A stretch of DNA of 64,000 nt from Pontivivens sp032464575 (GCA_032464575.1 JAWDKM010000001.1:620001-684000); one strand, 5' to 3'; shown: positions 44,022 through 53,284, counted from the stretch's first letter. Notes: generated from the sequence alone by a model not told the origin. A program made the numbers and translations.

Positions 44022-45146
44022 TCAACGCTCCCCCGTGATCATGCGGCGGATATAGGTGTTGAGGATCACGGCCCCCAGCAGGATCACGCCGAGGAACACC
44101 CGGAAGAGCGAGCTTTCGACGCCCGCGAAGAACAGCCCCTGCTGGACCACGCCGAAGATCAGCGCCCCGAGCGCTGCGCCGATGACCGAGCCGTAGCCGC
44201 CGGTCAGCAGCGCGCCGCCGATCACCACGGCGATGATCGCCTCGAACTCCTTGAGGAGGCCGCGATCCGCGCCGGCCGAGCCGAACTCCATCACCTGGCA
44301 GGTGGCAAAGACGGTGGCGCAAAAGGCGGTGAACATGAACATCAGGATCTTCACGCGGTTGACCGGAACGCCGGAATTGCGCGCGGCCTCCGCATCGCCC
44401 CCGGCGGCGAAGATCCAGTTGCCGAAGCGGGTGCGCGTCAGCAGCACGTGGCCCACGATGACCAGCGCGATCGCCCAGACGATCAGCATCGGAATGCCGT
44501 CGACCACCGGCTGGCCCGCCCGGCTGCCGCGTTCGAACACGCCGATCAGCCCCGCATCGCCCAGCCACTGGAAGAGCCCGCCGAGGATCTTCCCGCCGAA
44601 GAGGGCGGCGAGCCAGTCGCCCTCCGCCGCCTCCGAGATGCCGCCGATGATCGTCTTCCGCTCGATCGTCTGCGGCAGGTAGATGGTGAAGCCGCGCAGG
44701 ATGAAGAGGAAGGCGAGCGTGACGATGAAACTCGGCAGCCCCGTCCGGATCACGATGAAGCCGTTCAGCGCCCCGATCGAAACGCAGAGCGCGAAAGTGG
44801 TCAGGATCGCCGCCCAGACCGGCCAGCCAAGAGTGACCGAGAAAATCGCGATCGTCATCCCCGCGAACCCGATCATCGAGCCGACGGACAGATCGAACTC
44901 GCCCGCGATCATCAACAGGCACGCGCCGACGGCGATGATCATGAACTGCGCCGAAACGGTGGACCAGTTCAGCACGCCCTGCGCGTTGAACATCCCGCTG
45001 TCGAGCGCGGTCAGAAGGAAGAAGGTGAAGACGAGGACGGTTCCGCAGATCCCGCCGAGCTCGGGCCGGATCAGGGCCCGGCGCAGGCCCGAGACCTGCT
45101 TGATCCGCTCGTCTGTCGCGGGGGTGGATTGCGCGGTTTCACTCAT
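44022..45146 (-). CDS. Sugar (inositol) ABC transporter permease, CUT2 type
   Basis: The inner-membrane channel of the importer, 374 residues. The family signature EFDLSVGSMIGFAGM is near residue 85, NGFIVIRTGLPSFIVTLA near 130, and ATGGDAEAARNSGVPV-type sequence (AAGGDAEAARNSGV) near 255. About ten membrane segments are expected. ATG 45146 is preceded by GGAGCG; the longer upstream frame is a shadow. An insertion of about 50 residues between membrane segments (around residues 165-215) is typical of the FrcC-like branch. Confidence 0.9.
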   Translation of the reverse strand: MSETAQSTPATDERIKQVSGLRRALIRPELGGICGTVLVFTFFLLTALDSGMFNAQGVLNWSTVSAQFMIIAVGACLLMIAGEFDLSVGSMIGFAGMTIAIFSVTLGWPVWAAILTTFALCVSIGALNGFIVIRTGLPSFIVTLAFLFILRGFTIYLPQTIERKTIIGGISEAAEGDWLAALFGGKILGGLFQWLGDAGLIGVFERGSRAGQPVVDGIPMLIVWAIALVIVGHVLLTRTRFGNWIFAAGGDAEAARNSGVPVNRVKILMFMFTAFCATVFATCQVMEFGSAGADRGLLKEFEAIIAVVIGGALLTGGYGSVIGAALGALIFGVVQQGLFFAGVESSLFRVFLGVILLGAVILNTYIRRMITGER

Positions 45147-45205
45147 CGCATCGCTCCGGGAAACGGCTTGTTGTGGGGCCGGCGCTGTGGCCGGCCCCGG
45201 AATGC

Positions 45206-46153
45206 TCAGCGGTACTCGCCAGCGTATTCCTCGACGAGCGTCAGCCCGTCCGCGGTCACGAAGCCCGGACCGGAGTTGATGTTGTTGCCCGGCAGGACGC
45301 CGTAGCGGTGGTAGTTCGCGAGCACAACCACCGGCAGGTAGGCCTGCAGGAAGGGCTGCTGGTCGATGCCCCACTCGATGGTGCCCGCCTTGATCCCCTC
45401 CACGATGTTCTCGCCGAGATCGAAGGTGCCGAAATAGATGTCACCGGCCATCCCGTTCTCGTCGAGGGCGAGCAGCGTCGGATCGGCCGAGGTCGGGCCG
45501 AGCGTCAGGATCGCGTCCGTCTCCGGATTGGCGTTGAGATAGGCGAGCACGCGGTTCTTGATCTCCGCTGGGTCCTGCCCGCTGTCGATCATCTGGTTGC
45601 CCAGCTCCACGCCCAGCCCGTCGGCGAAGCCCTGGCACCGCTCCGTCGAGGAGGGGGAGGAGATGTAGTGGTTTACGCAGAGGAACGAGGCGACGCCGTC
45701 CCCCGCCGCGCGCTGCCCGGCGGCAAGCCCGGCATCGTATTCGGGCTGGCCCACATACATCAGCGCGCCGACCTCGCGGGCCTGCTCCGGCGTGCCGGAG
45801 TTCATGATGATCACATCGACGCCCGAGGCGACCGCATCCTCGATCGGGCCGCGCAGGACGTCATAGTCGCTGAGCGTCGTGATGATCCCGTCGGGACCGG
45901 AGGCCGCGGCCTGTTCGATGATCCGAGCCATGTCGGCGAGATCGCCCGTGGGCGGATTGCGGTACTCGACCGTCACGCCCATCTGGTCACCGGCAAGCGC
46001 GATGCCGTTCTTGATCGTGTTCCACCAGCTGTCGCTGTCGGGCGCGTGGCTGACCAGCACGTAGTTGAGGGGTTCGTGGTCGTCGGCTTGCGCCATAGAC
46101 GACGCGGCGACGAGCGCTGTGCCGAGGGCCAGCGACTTCAGGACGGTCTTCAT
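45206..46153 (-). CDS. Periplasmic sugar (inositol) binding protein
   Basis: The 315-residue substrate-binding protein, first gene of the importer operon. It has a signal peptide (ALVAASSMAQA, cleavage near 23) and a periplasmic-binding-protein type 1 fold beginning NYVLVSHAPDSDSWWNTI with GIITTLSDYDVLRGP. The SSPSSTERCQGFADGL stretch is the hinge region. An operator palindrome lies 89 bases upstream, shared with the divergent LacI gene. Ligand myo-inositol is inferred from the surrounding catabolic genes. Confidence 0.88.
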   Translation of the reverse strand: MKTVLKSLALGTALVAASSMAQADDHEPLNYVLVSHAPDSDSWWNTIKNGIALAGDQMGVTVEYRNPPTGDLADMARIIEQAAASGPDGIITTLSDYDVLRGPIEDAVASGVDVIIMNSGTPEQAREVGALMYVGQPEYDAGLAAGQRAAGDGVASFLCVNHYISSPSSTERCQGFADGLGVELGNQMIDSGQDPAEIKNRVLAYLNANPETDAILTLGPTSADPTLLALDENGMAGDIYFGTFDLGENIVEGIKAGTIEWGIDQQPFLQAYLPVVVLANYHRYGVLPGNNINSGPGFVTADGLTLVEEYAGEYR

Positions 46154-46241
46154 GTGTTCCTCCCGGACAATCCTAAGGGTGTCTCGATATCGGGCGGTTT
46201 TCCCGCCTCGTGGGACTCAGGAAACCACACCGCCCCTCATT

Positions 46242-46257
46242 ATGCAACCGGTTGCAA
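46242..46257. promoter_or_regulatory. LacI-type operator, TGCAACCGGTTGCA palindrome (copy 1)
   Basis: TGCAACCGGTTGCA at 46243-46256 is a perfect 14-base palindrome centred on CCGG, flanked by A on each side. It lies 58 bases before the LacI start and 89 bases before the importer start. The same palindrome core recurs at 50481-50500, which identifies it as the operator of a shared regulator. Confidence 0.85.
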
Positions 46258-46314
46258 ATTTGGCGTTCCACTCAGGGCGGATTTGACGTATCTCCCGAGG
46301 AACGAGGAGAAGCG

Positions 46315-47310
46315 ATGCCGGTAACGTTGAAAGAGGTGGCCGAACGGGCGGGCGTGTCGCGCTCCGCCGTGTCGCGCACCTTCACCGAAGGAGCCTCCGT
46401 CTCGATCAAGACCCGCCGCAAGGTGGAGAAGGCGGCGAGCGAGCTGGGTTACAGCCCAAACGCCCTCGCCTCGGCGATGACGACGGGCCGGACGAAGCTC
46501 ATCGGCCTGATTTCCAACAACTTCCGCAACCCGCTGTTCCTCGAGGTCTTCGACCTGTTCACCCGCAGCCTGCAGGAGCGGGGGCTGCGTCCGCTGCTGG
46601 TGAACCTCACCGATGAAACCGATCCCGAAAACTCGCTGCGGCTGCTGCGGCAGTATTCGGTGGACGGGGTGATCGTCGCCTCCTCCACCCTCTCGCCCGA
46701 ATTCTCCAAGGCGTTCCGCGACGCGCAGATGCCGGTGGTCCACTCGTTCGGCCGGTTCGCGAGCGCGCCACGGGTGCACGTGGTGGGGATCGACAACGTC
46801 GAATGCGGGCGCATGGCCGCGCGCACCCTGATCGCGCGCGGCTACCGCCGCATCGCCTTTCTCGGCGGCCCGCGGGAGGCGACATCGACCGCCGACCGGC
46901 GCCTCGGCTTCTTCGAGGTCACGCGGGAGGCCGGCATCGAGGCGACCGAGAGTTTTGCCACTGCCTATTCCTTCGACGCCGGCCGGGCCGAGATGCTGCG
47001 TCTTCTGCAGCACGAACCGGCGGAGGCCTATTTCTGCGGCGACGACGTGCTGTCGGTCGGGGGCCTCGCCGCCATCCAGAGCCGGGGCCTGAGCGTGCCC
47101 GGCGATATCGGGCTGATCGGCCTCAACGACATGGAGATGGCAGGGTGGCAGAACATCAACCTCACCACCATCCGCCAGCCGGTGCGCCAGATCATCGACA
47201 GTTCCATCGAGCTCGTCGTCGCCATGCTCGACGAGCCCGGGCGCTATCCTGAAGCGCGGCTCTTCCCCTGCGAGATCATCGAGCGCGGGACGCTGCGCCC
47301 GCTGCCCTGA
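46315..47310 (+). CDS. LacI-family regulator of the inositol locus
   Basis: A 331-residue LacI-family repressor, functionally the probable IolR of this locus though not related to the Bacillus DeoR-type IolR. The helix-turn-helix is LKEVAERAGVSRSAVSRTF near residues 4-23, and the hinge helix region contains ALASAMTTGRT. The ligand-binding domain follows the PurR/RbsR plan. ATG 46315 follows AGGAGA. The palindromes at 46243 and 50481 are its likely binding sites. The gene is convergent with the Gfo/Idh gene, stops six bases apart. Confidence 0.88.
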   Translation: MPVTLKEVAERAGVSRSAVSRTFTEGASVSIKTRRKVEKAASELGYSPNALASAMTTGRTKLIGLISNNFRNPLFLEVFDLFTRSLQERGLRPLLVNLTDETDPENSLRLLRQYSVDGVIVASSTLSPEFSKAFRDAQMPVVHSFGRFASAPRVHVVGIDNVECGRMAARTLIARGYRRIAFLGGPREATSTADRRLGFFEVTREAGIEATESFATAYSFDAGRAEMLRLLQHEPAEAYFCGDDVLSVGGLAAIQSRGLSVPGDIGLIGLNDMEMAGWQNINLTTIRQPVRQIIDSSIELVVAMLDEPGRYPEARLFPCEIIERGTLRPLP

Positions 47311-47316
47311 ACCGCC

Positions 47317-48450
47317 TCAGCGAAACATCGGCGGACGCGCATCGACCCAGGCGCCGTCGGCCTTCGCCGAGGCCACCGCCGCATGGACCGCCGCCATCGA
47401 CCGCAGCCCGTCCTCCGCACTCGGCAGATGGCCCGCGGGCGCGCCCGCGATCCGGTTCGCGAGGTCGAGATAAATGTTGGCGATGGCCAGCGGAAAGCCC
47501 TCGGGATGGGCGATGGGCACCCGGCTCAGCCGCCGCGCCTCGTCGGTCAGCCCGGCCTCGCCCTTCTCCATGATCTCCACCCGGCCGCCGAGACGGTGCA
47601 GATAGACCTGGTTCGGCTGTTCGGAGGCCCAGCGCAGGCCCGCCTTCTCGCCGAAGACCTGGATATCGAGCCCGTGCTGCCGCCCCAGCGCGATGGTCGA
47701 GGTCCAGAGCCGCCCGACCGTCCCGCCATCGGTGCGGAAGTTCACCATCGCGTCGTCCTCCAGCACCCGCCCCGGAACGGTCGAGGCGAAATCGGCCGAG
47801 AGCGTGCGCACTTCGTCGCCGAGGATGAAGCTCGCCAGATGCAGCGCGTGGATTCCGCAATCGGCCATCTGGCCCGAGACCCCGGCCTGCAGCGGGTCGT
47901 AGCGCCAGCGCACCCGCGGATTGTCCGCATCGTCTCCGGCAGCATGGTGCCCGTGGCTGAAATTCGCGACGACGCAGCGGATGGCGCCGAGCTCACCGGC
48001 GGCGACCATCGCCTTCATCTGCCGCACCATCGGATAGGCGGAGTAGCCGTAGTTCACCGCACAGATCCGCCCGGTGTCGCGGGCAAGGCGCACGATCTCC
48101 TCCCCCTCCGCCACGGTCATGGTCATCGGCTTCTCGCACAGCACGTGGAAGCCCGCTTCGAGGAACGCCTTGGTGATCTCGAAATGCGTGTTGTTGGGCG
48201 TCGCCACGGTAACGAGGTCGATGCGGTCCGGCCGGTCCCGCTCCCCCGCCAGCATCTCCCGCCAATCGCCATAGGCGCGGTCGGCGGCGACGCCGAGCCG
48301 TTGCGCGTAGTCCCGCCCGCGGGCAGGGTCCGCGTCCAGCGCCCCCGCCGCCATGACGAAGCGACCGTCCGCCTGCGCGCCGAGCCGGTGCGCCGGGCCG
48401 ATCTGGCTGCCCTCGCCACCGCCGATCATGCCCCAGTTCAGTTTGCTCAT
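47317..48450 (-). CDS. Gfo/Idh/MocA-family oxidoreductase (inositol-type), first
   Basis: A 377-residue NAD(P)-dependent dehydrogenase. The Rossmann N-terminus is GMIGGGEGSQIGPAH, and the active-site Lys is in CEKPMTMT with the downstream ADCGIHALHLA. ATG 48450 follows GAGGG; the five-codon upstream extension has no such site. It is the last gene of a reverse trio with a TIM-barrel isomerase and a second Gfo/Idh gene, all likely under the operator at 50481. It may oxidise a stereoisomer or derivative of inositol; the exact substrate cannot be read from the sequence. Confidence 0.82.
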   Translation of the reverse strand: MSKLNWGMIGGGEGSQIGPAHRLGAQADGRFVMAAGALDADPARGRDYAQRLGVAADRAYGDWREMLAGERDRPDRIDLVTVATPNNTHFEITKAFLEAGFHVLCEKPMTMTVAEGEEIVRLARDTGRICAVNYGYSAYPMVRQMKAMVAAGELGAIRCVVANFSHGHHAAGDDADNPRVRWRYDPLQAGVSGQMADCGIHALHLASFILGDEVRTLSADFASTVPGRVLEDDAMVNFRTDGGTVGRLWTSTIALGRQHGLDIQVFGEKAGLRWASEQPNQVYLHRLGGRVEIMEKGEAGLTDEARRLSRVPIAHPEGFPLAIANIYLDLANRIAGAPAGHLPSAEDGLRSMAAVHAAVASAKADGAWVDARPPMFR

Positions 48451-48457
48451 GGCGCCC

Positions 48458-49354
48458 TCACGCAAAGCCGATGGAGTTCAGATACGCCCGGTTCGACGTC
48501 GCATCGCGCAGCGGATCGGTGCCCGCCAGCGTCGGGTCGCAATCCTGCTCGACCGTGCACCAGCCCTCGAACCCGGCATCGAGCAGGATCCGCCGGACAC
48601 GCGGGAAGTCGACGTCGCCCTCGCCCAGATTGCAGAAGATCCCCTGCCCGCACGCGTCATAGAAGCCGGTGCCCCGGGCGATCACGTCGGCCTTCACCGC
48701 CGGATCGATGTCCTTGAAATGCATGTAGCTGATCCGGCCAACATGCCGCTCCATGAACGCCACCGGATCGTAGCCCGCGTAGGAGTGGTGGCCGGTATCG
48801 AAGCAGATCTTCAGGACGCGCTCGTCGACCTCGTCGAGCAGCCGCTCCAGCTCCGGTTCGAAATCGATGAAGCCCGCGGCGTGGGCGTGGATGCCGACGG
48901 TCAGGCCATACTCCTCCGCCCCCATGCGCGCCACATGGGCGATCCGGTCGCGAAAGGCGCCCCATTCGCCGGGCTCCATCTTCTCCGCCGCATCCCAGCG
49001 CCCGGCGGTCGGCGCGCGGCGGGGCGAGATCGAGTCGATCAGCACCAGGTGCCGCGCCCCGTGCGCCTTGAGCGCAGCACAGGTCCGGCGCGCGCCATCC
49101 AGCACATCCTCCCACTGCGCGGGGTCGTGGAAGGCGCGGAAGACGACGCCGCCGATCAGCTCCTGCCCATGCTCGGCCAGCGCGTCGGCGACCTGCGGCG
49201 GATCCTCGGGCATGAAGCCGACGGGGCCGAGCTCGATGCCCGTATAGCCCGCCGCCGCGTTCTCCCGCAGCACGTCGCGCCAGTCGGGGTTGCGCGGATC
49301 GCCCGCGAACTCGACGCCCCACGAACAGGGCGCATTGCCGATCCGGATGGTCAT
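48458..49354 (-). CDS. TIM-barrel sugar isomerase/dehydratase (IolE/IolI-like)
   Basis: A 298-residue AP-endonuclease-2-like TIM barrel. It starts with RIGNAPCSWGVEFAGDP, has IGIHAHAAGFIDFE, CFDTGHHSYAG and ISYMHFKDID as metal-ligand strands, and ends EGWCTVEQDCD. Family members in inositol loci are inosose dehydratase (IolE), inosose isomerase (IolI) and IolH. No other IolE candidate exists in the window, so it probably supplies the dehydration of 2-keto-myo-inositol, but IolI-type activity cannot be excluded. GGAGG precedes ATG 49354, and its start overlaps the upstream gene's stop. Confidence 0.78.
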   Translation of the reverse strand: MTIRIGNAPCSWGVEFAGDPRNPDWRDVLRENAAAGYTGIELGPVGFMPEDPPQVADALAEHGQELIGGVVFRAFHDPAQWEDVLDGARRTCAALKAHGARHLVLIDSISPRRAPTAGRWDAAEKMEPGEWGAFRDRIAHVARMGAEEYGLTVGIHAHAAGFIDFEPELERLLDEVDERVLKICFDTGHHSYAGYDPVAFMERHVGRISYMHFKDIDPAVKADVIARGTGFYDACGQGIFCNLGEGDVDFPRVRRILLDAGFEGWCTVEQDCDPTLAGTDPLRDATSNRAYLNSIGFA

Positions 49355-50463
49355 GAAGCTCCTCCCCGCGGCACGTCCTGCCAGCTTTTCGTTGCGTGTG
49401 AGCGGCGCGCGGCCTCGACCACCTGCCAGACGGCGAGCCCGTCGTGGAAGGTGGGCCAGCGTGGCCGCCCGTCGGCGATCGCCTCCAGGAAATCGCGCGC
49501 CTCGATGATGATCTGGTCCTGGTAGCCCGTGCCGTGGCCCGGCCCCTGGCAGAACGCCAGGTAGTCGGGATGCGCGGGGCCGGTGAGGATCTTGCGAAAG
49601 CCGCGCTCGGCCTCCGGTCCCTCGGCGCGGTAGAGCCACAGCGCGTTCTGATCCTCCTGATCGAAGCGGATGGCGCCACGGGTCCCCGTGATCTCATAGG
49701 CGTAGCCCATCTTGCGCCCGGTCGCGACGCGGCTGAAATGCAGGTGGCCCATCGTGCCGCCGGCAAAGCGGCACATCATCTGGGCCTGATCGTCATTGGT
49801 GACGGCGATGCCATCCCGCGCGGTGTGCACCGTCTCGATCTCCGCCATGACCGATGCCACCGGGCCGATGAGCGCCAGTGCGGCGTTGATCATGTGAGGG
49901 GCGAGATCACCCATGGTCCCGTTCGCCTCGCCTGTGGTGCGCCAGGTCGCGGGCGCATCGGGGTCTGCATAGAAATCCTCGGTATGCTCGCCGCGAAACC
50001 ACGTGACCTCCCCGATCACGCCGTCGGCCACGAGCTGGCGGGCGTATTGCGAGGCCGGGGTGCGGATGTAGTTGAAGCCGGTCATGTGGACGACGCCGCT
50101 CGCGTCCGCCGCGTGTACCATCGCCTCCGCATCCGTGAGCGAGGCGCCCAGCGGTTTCTCGCAGAACACCGGCTTGCCGAGGGCGAAAGCCCGCTCCGCG
50201 ATCGCCCGGTGGGTGGACTGGGGCGACGCGATCACCACGGCCTCGACCCGCGGATCCTCCGCCAGCGCCTGCCAGTCCGGCGCGGCGCGGGCGACACCGA
50301 AGGCCGCGCGGTAGCGCTCCGCCGATGCGGGGGAGGAAGCCGCCACCATTTCCAGCCGCGGACGCAGGCGCGTGTCGAAGACCGCACCCACCGCCGACAG
50401 GGCCACCGCATGCGCCTTGCCCATGTAGCCCCCGCCGACGAGGCCGATCCCGATCTCTCCCAT
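49351..50463 (-). CDS. Gfo/Idh/MocA-family oxidoreductase (inositol-type), second
   Basis: A 370-residue NAD(P)-dependent dehydrogenase. The Rossmann motif is GLVGGGYMGKAHA, the active-site segment CEKPLGASLTDAEAMV and the catalytic-histidine region GDLAPHMINAALAL. It is the first gene of the reverse trio; its start lies 17 bases from the perfect operator palindrome. Compared with the iolG copy at 56245 it belongs to a different branch, so it likely works on another inositol stereoisomer or a derivative. Confidence 0.82.
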   Translation of the reverse strand: MGEIGIGLVGGGYMGKAHAVALSAVGAVFDTRLRPRLEMVAASSPASAERYRAAFGVARAAPDWQALAEDPRVEAVVIASPQSTHRAIAERAFALGKPVFCEKPLGASLTDAEAMVHAADASGVVHMTGFNYIRTPASQYARQLVADGVIGEVTWFRGEHTEDFYADPDAPATWRTTGEANGTMGDLAPHMINAALALIGPVASVMAEIETVHTARDGIAVTNDDQAQMMCRFAGGTMGHLHFSRVATGRKMGYAYEITGTRGAIRFDQEDQNALWLYRAEGPEAERGFRKILTGPAHPDYLAFCQGPGHGTGYQDQIIIEARDFLEAIADGRPRWPTFHDGLAVWQVVEAARRSHATKSWQDVPRGGAS

Positions 50464-50480
50464 GGCGGCCCTTCGAAATC

Positions 50481-50500
50481 TATTGCAACCGGTTGCAATA
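50481..50500. promoter_or_regulatory. LacI-type operator, 20-bp perfect palindrome (copy 2)
   Basis: TATTGCAACCGGTTGCAATA is a perfect palindrome of 20 bases. It lies 17 bases before the reverse Gfo/Idh start and 80 bases before iolD, so one repressor dimer here could control both divergent operons. Its core is the same as the site at 46243-46256. Confidence 0.88.
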
Positions 50501-50579
50501 CGGCTATCCTCGAATCCCGAACGCGGTCAAGCTCCAACGGACCGCGGCCGACAAAACACCTCCGGGGAGGAGACCGCCG

Positions 50580-52445
50580 ATGAGCGATGCGACCGTGCGC
50601 CTGACGACCGCGCAGGCGATCATCCGCTATCTCGACGCGCAGTTCATCGAGATCGAGGCCGTGCGTCAGCGGGTCTGCGGCGGCGGTTTCGGCATCTTCG
50701 GCCACGGCAACGTCACCTGCCTGGGCGAGGCGCTCTACGATCATCGTGAGACGCTGCCGCTCTACCGCGGTCAGAACGAGCAGGGCATGGGCTTCGCCGC
50801 GGCGGCCTATGCGAAGTACCACCTGCGCCGCCGCTTCATGTTCTGCACCGCCTCCGCCGGGCCAGGGACAGCGAACCTGCTGACGGCCTCCGCGCTCGCC
50901 CATGCGAACCGCCTGCCGATGCTGATGCTGTGCGGCGACACGTTCCTCACCCGTCTGCCCGACCCGGTGCTCCAGCAGCTCGAGCATTTCGGTAACCCGG
51001 CGCTGGGGCTCAACGACGGCTTTCAGGCGGTGACGCGCTACTGGGACCGGATCACCCATCCCGCACAGGCCATCCAGTCCCTGCCCGCGGCACTGGCCAC
51101 GATGCTGGATCCGGCCGATTGCGGGCCCGCCTTCCTAGCCCTCCCACAGGACGTTCAGGGCTGGGCCTACGACTACCCGGTGGAGTTCTTCGCGGAACGC
51201 ACGCACCGCATCCGCCGCGTGACCCCCGACGCGAACGAGATCGCGGAGGCCGCCGCCCTCCTCAAGACCGCCCAACGCCCGCTCCTCATCGCCGGCGGCG
51301 GCGTGCAATATTCGGGTGCGGTGGCCGAGCTCACCGCCTTTGCCGAGGCGCACGGGATCCCGGTGGTCGAGACCATCGCGGGCCGCGCCAACCTCCGCTT
51401 CGACCACCCGCTCAATATCGGCCCGGTGGGCGTCACCGGATCGGACAGCGCCAACGCAGTGGCCGAGACGGCGGACGTGGTGCTGTCGGTCGGCTCGCGG
51501 CTGCAGGACTTCACCACCGGCTCCTGGACCGCCTTTGCCCGGGACGCCCGCTTCATCTCGCTCAACGCCGCGCGGCACGACGCGGGCAAGCACATGTCCC
51601 TGCCCGTCGTGGGCGATGCGAAGCGCGGGCTGGAGCAGCTGGCCGCGGCGATGGACGACTACCGCGCGCCCGAGAGCTGGACGACCTTCGCGCAGGACGC
51701 GCGCATGAAGTGGAACGCCTACGTGGCCGAGAACGTGCGCCCCGGCAACCGCCCCAACTCCTACGCCCAGGCGATCGGCGTGGTGAACGCGCTCTGCGAT
51801 CCGCGCGACCGCGTGGTGACCGCGGCAGGCGGCCTGCCGGCGGAGGTCACGGCCAACTGGCGCACCCTCGATATTGGCACCGTGGACGTGGAGTTCGGCT
51901 TCTCCTGCATGGGCTACGAGATCGCAGGCGGCTGGGGCGCTCGCATCGCGCAGAGCGAGGTGGAGCCCGAAGCCGACACGATCGTCTTCGTCGGCGACGG
52001 CTCGTATCTCCTGATGAACTCCGACATCTATTCCTCCGTCCTCACGCGCAAAAAGCTGATCGTGCTGGTGCTCGACAATGGCGGCTTCGCGGTCATCAAC
52101 AAGCTGCAGAACAACACCGGGAACGAGAGCTTCAACAACCTGCTGAGCGACACACCCACCATTCCCGAGGCGCTGCCGGTCGACTTCGTCGCCCACGCCG
52201 CCTCCATGGGCGCGCATGCGGTCTACGCGGAAAATGCCGATGAGCTCGCCGAGGCGTTCAAGGCGGCCAAGGCCGCCGACCGCACATCGGTCATCGTGAT
52301 GAACGTAGACGCCTACGAAGGGTGGACCGCGCAGGGCCATGCGTGGTGGGAGGTCGGAACGCCCCACGTCTCCGACCACGAGAGCGTGCGCGAGAAACAT
52401 GCCGAGATCGAGGCAAGCCGCAGTCGCCAGCGCAGGGGCGTGTGA
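50580..52445 (+). CDS. iolD: 3D-(3,5/4)-trihydroxycyclohexane-1,2-dione hydrolase IolD
   Basis: A thiamine-diphosphate enzyme that opens the ring of the dehydrated inosose to 5-deoxy-glucuronate. The 621-residue protein has the characteristic GFGIFGHGNVTCLGEAL near residue 37, the RGQNEQGMGFAAAAYAK catalytic-Glu region and the C-terminal ThDP/Mg site GDGSYLLMNSDIYSSVLTR with NGGFAVINKLQ. ATG 50580 follows GGGGAGGAG. It heads the forward inositol operon; its stop overlaps the next ATG by one base. Confidence 0.96.
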   Translation: MSDATVRLTTAQAIIRYLDAQFIEIEAVRQRVCGGGFGIFGHGNVTCLGEALYDHRETLPLYRGQNEQGMGFAAAAYAKYHLRRRFMFCTASAGPGTANLLTASALAHANRLPMLMLCGDTFLTRLPDPVLQQLEHFGNPALGLNDGFQAVTRYWDRITHPAQAIQSLPAALATMLDPADCGPAFLALPQDVQGWAYDYPVEFFAERTHRIRRVTPDANEIAEAAALLKTAQRPLLIAGGGVQYSGAVAELTAFAEAHGIPVVETIAGRANLRFDHPLNIGPVGVTGSDSANAVAETADVVLSVGSRLQDFTTGSWTAFARDARFISLNAARHDAGKHMSLPVVGDAKRGLEQLAAAMDDYRAPESWTTFAQDARMKWNAYVAENVRPGNRPNSYAQAIGVVNALCDPRDRVVTAAGGLPAEVTANWRTLDIGTVDVEFGFSCMGYEIAGGWGARIAQSEVEPEADTIVFVGDGSYLLMNSDIYSSVLTRKKLIVLVLDNGGFAVINKLQNNTGNESFNNLLSDTPTIPEALPVDFVAHAASMGAHAVYAENADELAEAFKAAKAADRTSVIVMNVDAYEGWTAQGHAWWEVGTPHVSDHESVREKHAEIEASRSRQRRGV

Positions 52446-53284
52446 TGCTGAACCTCGCGCCCGCCGCCGCAACACCCCAAATCGTGGTCGAGGAGCTGAT
52501 GACCGGCGGCGGCGCCGTGCGTCTCACCGGTCTCTTCACCGCCGACGAGGTCGCGGAGGCGCGCGCCATCATCATGCGCCATTCGGAAGTGGACGCCGCG
52601 AAGGTCACCCATTTCCAGGGCGCGGCGGAGGCCGACGGGACCCTCGCCCTCCAGCGCCGCGTCTGGAACCTGCTCGCCAAGGGCGAGGTCTTCTCCCGCA
52701 TGGCCGCGCACCCGGTGCTGATGGCAATCCTGCGCCGCTTCCTCGGGTCGGAGTTCATCATGGGCTCCATCGCCGCCAACCGCATCCTGCCGGGCGGGCC
52801 GGGACAGGAGCCACACGTCGACTACCCCTACTGGGATTTCCACGCGCCTCATACGCATCCGATGGGCCTGAACGCGAGCTTCCCGATGAACGCCCAGGTC
52901 TCCGTCATCCTCGACCCGTTCACCGAGGAAAGCGGCGCGACCGCCTATGTCCCCGGCTCGCAGAAGGCGCTGCGCTACCCCACCGAGGAGGACCGCTTCT
53001 TCGAGCGCTGCGCCCGGATGACCGGCGATCCGGGCGACGCGGTGATCTTCTTTGGCGCGGCGTGGCACTGCGCGATGCCGAACCGGTCAGAGCACGACCG
53101 CAACGCGGTGCTGATCCAGTACCTGCCCAAATGGGTGAAACCGATGGAGGACATGCGGGCCGCCTTGCCCGCGAGCTTCCTCGACGCGGCGTCGGGCGAC
53201 ATGCGCCAGCTTCTTGGCCTCAACTATCCCTACCCGGAGGTGCTGGATACGGCCGAGGGCGGGAACACCGAGGGCCGCGCATGA
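52445..53284 (+). CDS. PhyH-type Fe(II)/2-oxoglutarate dioxygenase inside the inositol operon
   Basis: A 279-residue phytanoyl-CoA-dioxygenase-family protein. The 2-His-1-Asp facial triad is His124-x-Asp126 (PHVDYPYW) and His208 (AWHCAMPN), with Arg219 as the likely 2-oxoglutarate ligand. PhyH enzymes hydroxylate or demethylate small molecules using iron and 2-oxoglutarate. It overlaps both iolD (TGATG) and iolC (ATGA), so it is a fixed part of the operon; this enzyme class is not part of the canonical inositol pathway. An upstream GTG in frame (52442) is an alternative start. Its substrate is open. Confidence 0.83.
   Translation: MLNLAPAAATPQIVVEELMTGGGAVRLTGLFTADEVAEARAIIMRHSEVDAAKVTHFQGAAEADGTLALQRRVWNLLAKGEVFSRMAAHPVLMAILRRFLGSEFIMGSIAANRILPGGPGQEPHVDYPYWDFHAPHTHPMGLNASFPMNAQVSVILDPFTEESGATAYVPGSQKALRYPTEEDRFFERCARMTGDPGDAVIFFGAAWHCAMPNRSEHDRNAVLIQYLPKWVKPMEDMRAALPASFLDAASGDMRQLLGLNYPYPEVLDTAEGGNTEGRA

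Noticed and set aside
32665..46294. Identical 14-mer ATTTGACGTATCTC at 32665 and 46281
   Set aside because: A 14-base match is expected by chance in a 64-kb window, and the second copy lies in a LacI leader without the FNR-like right half.
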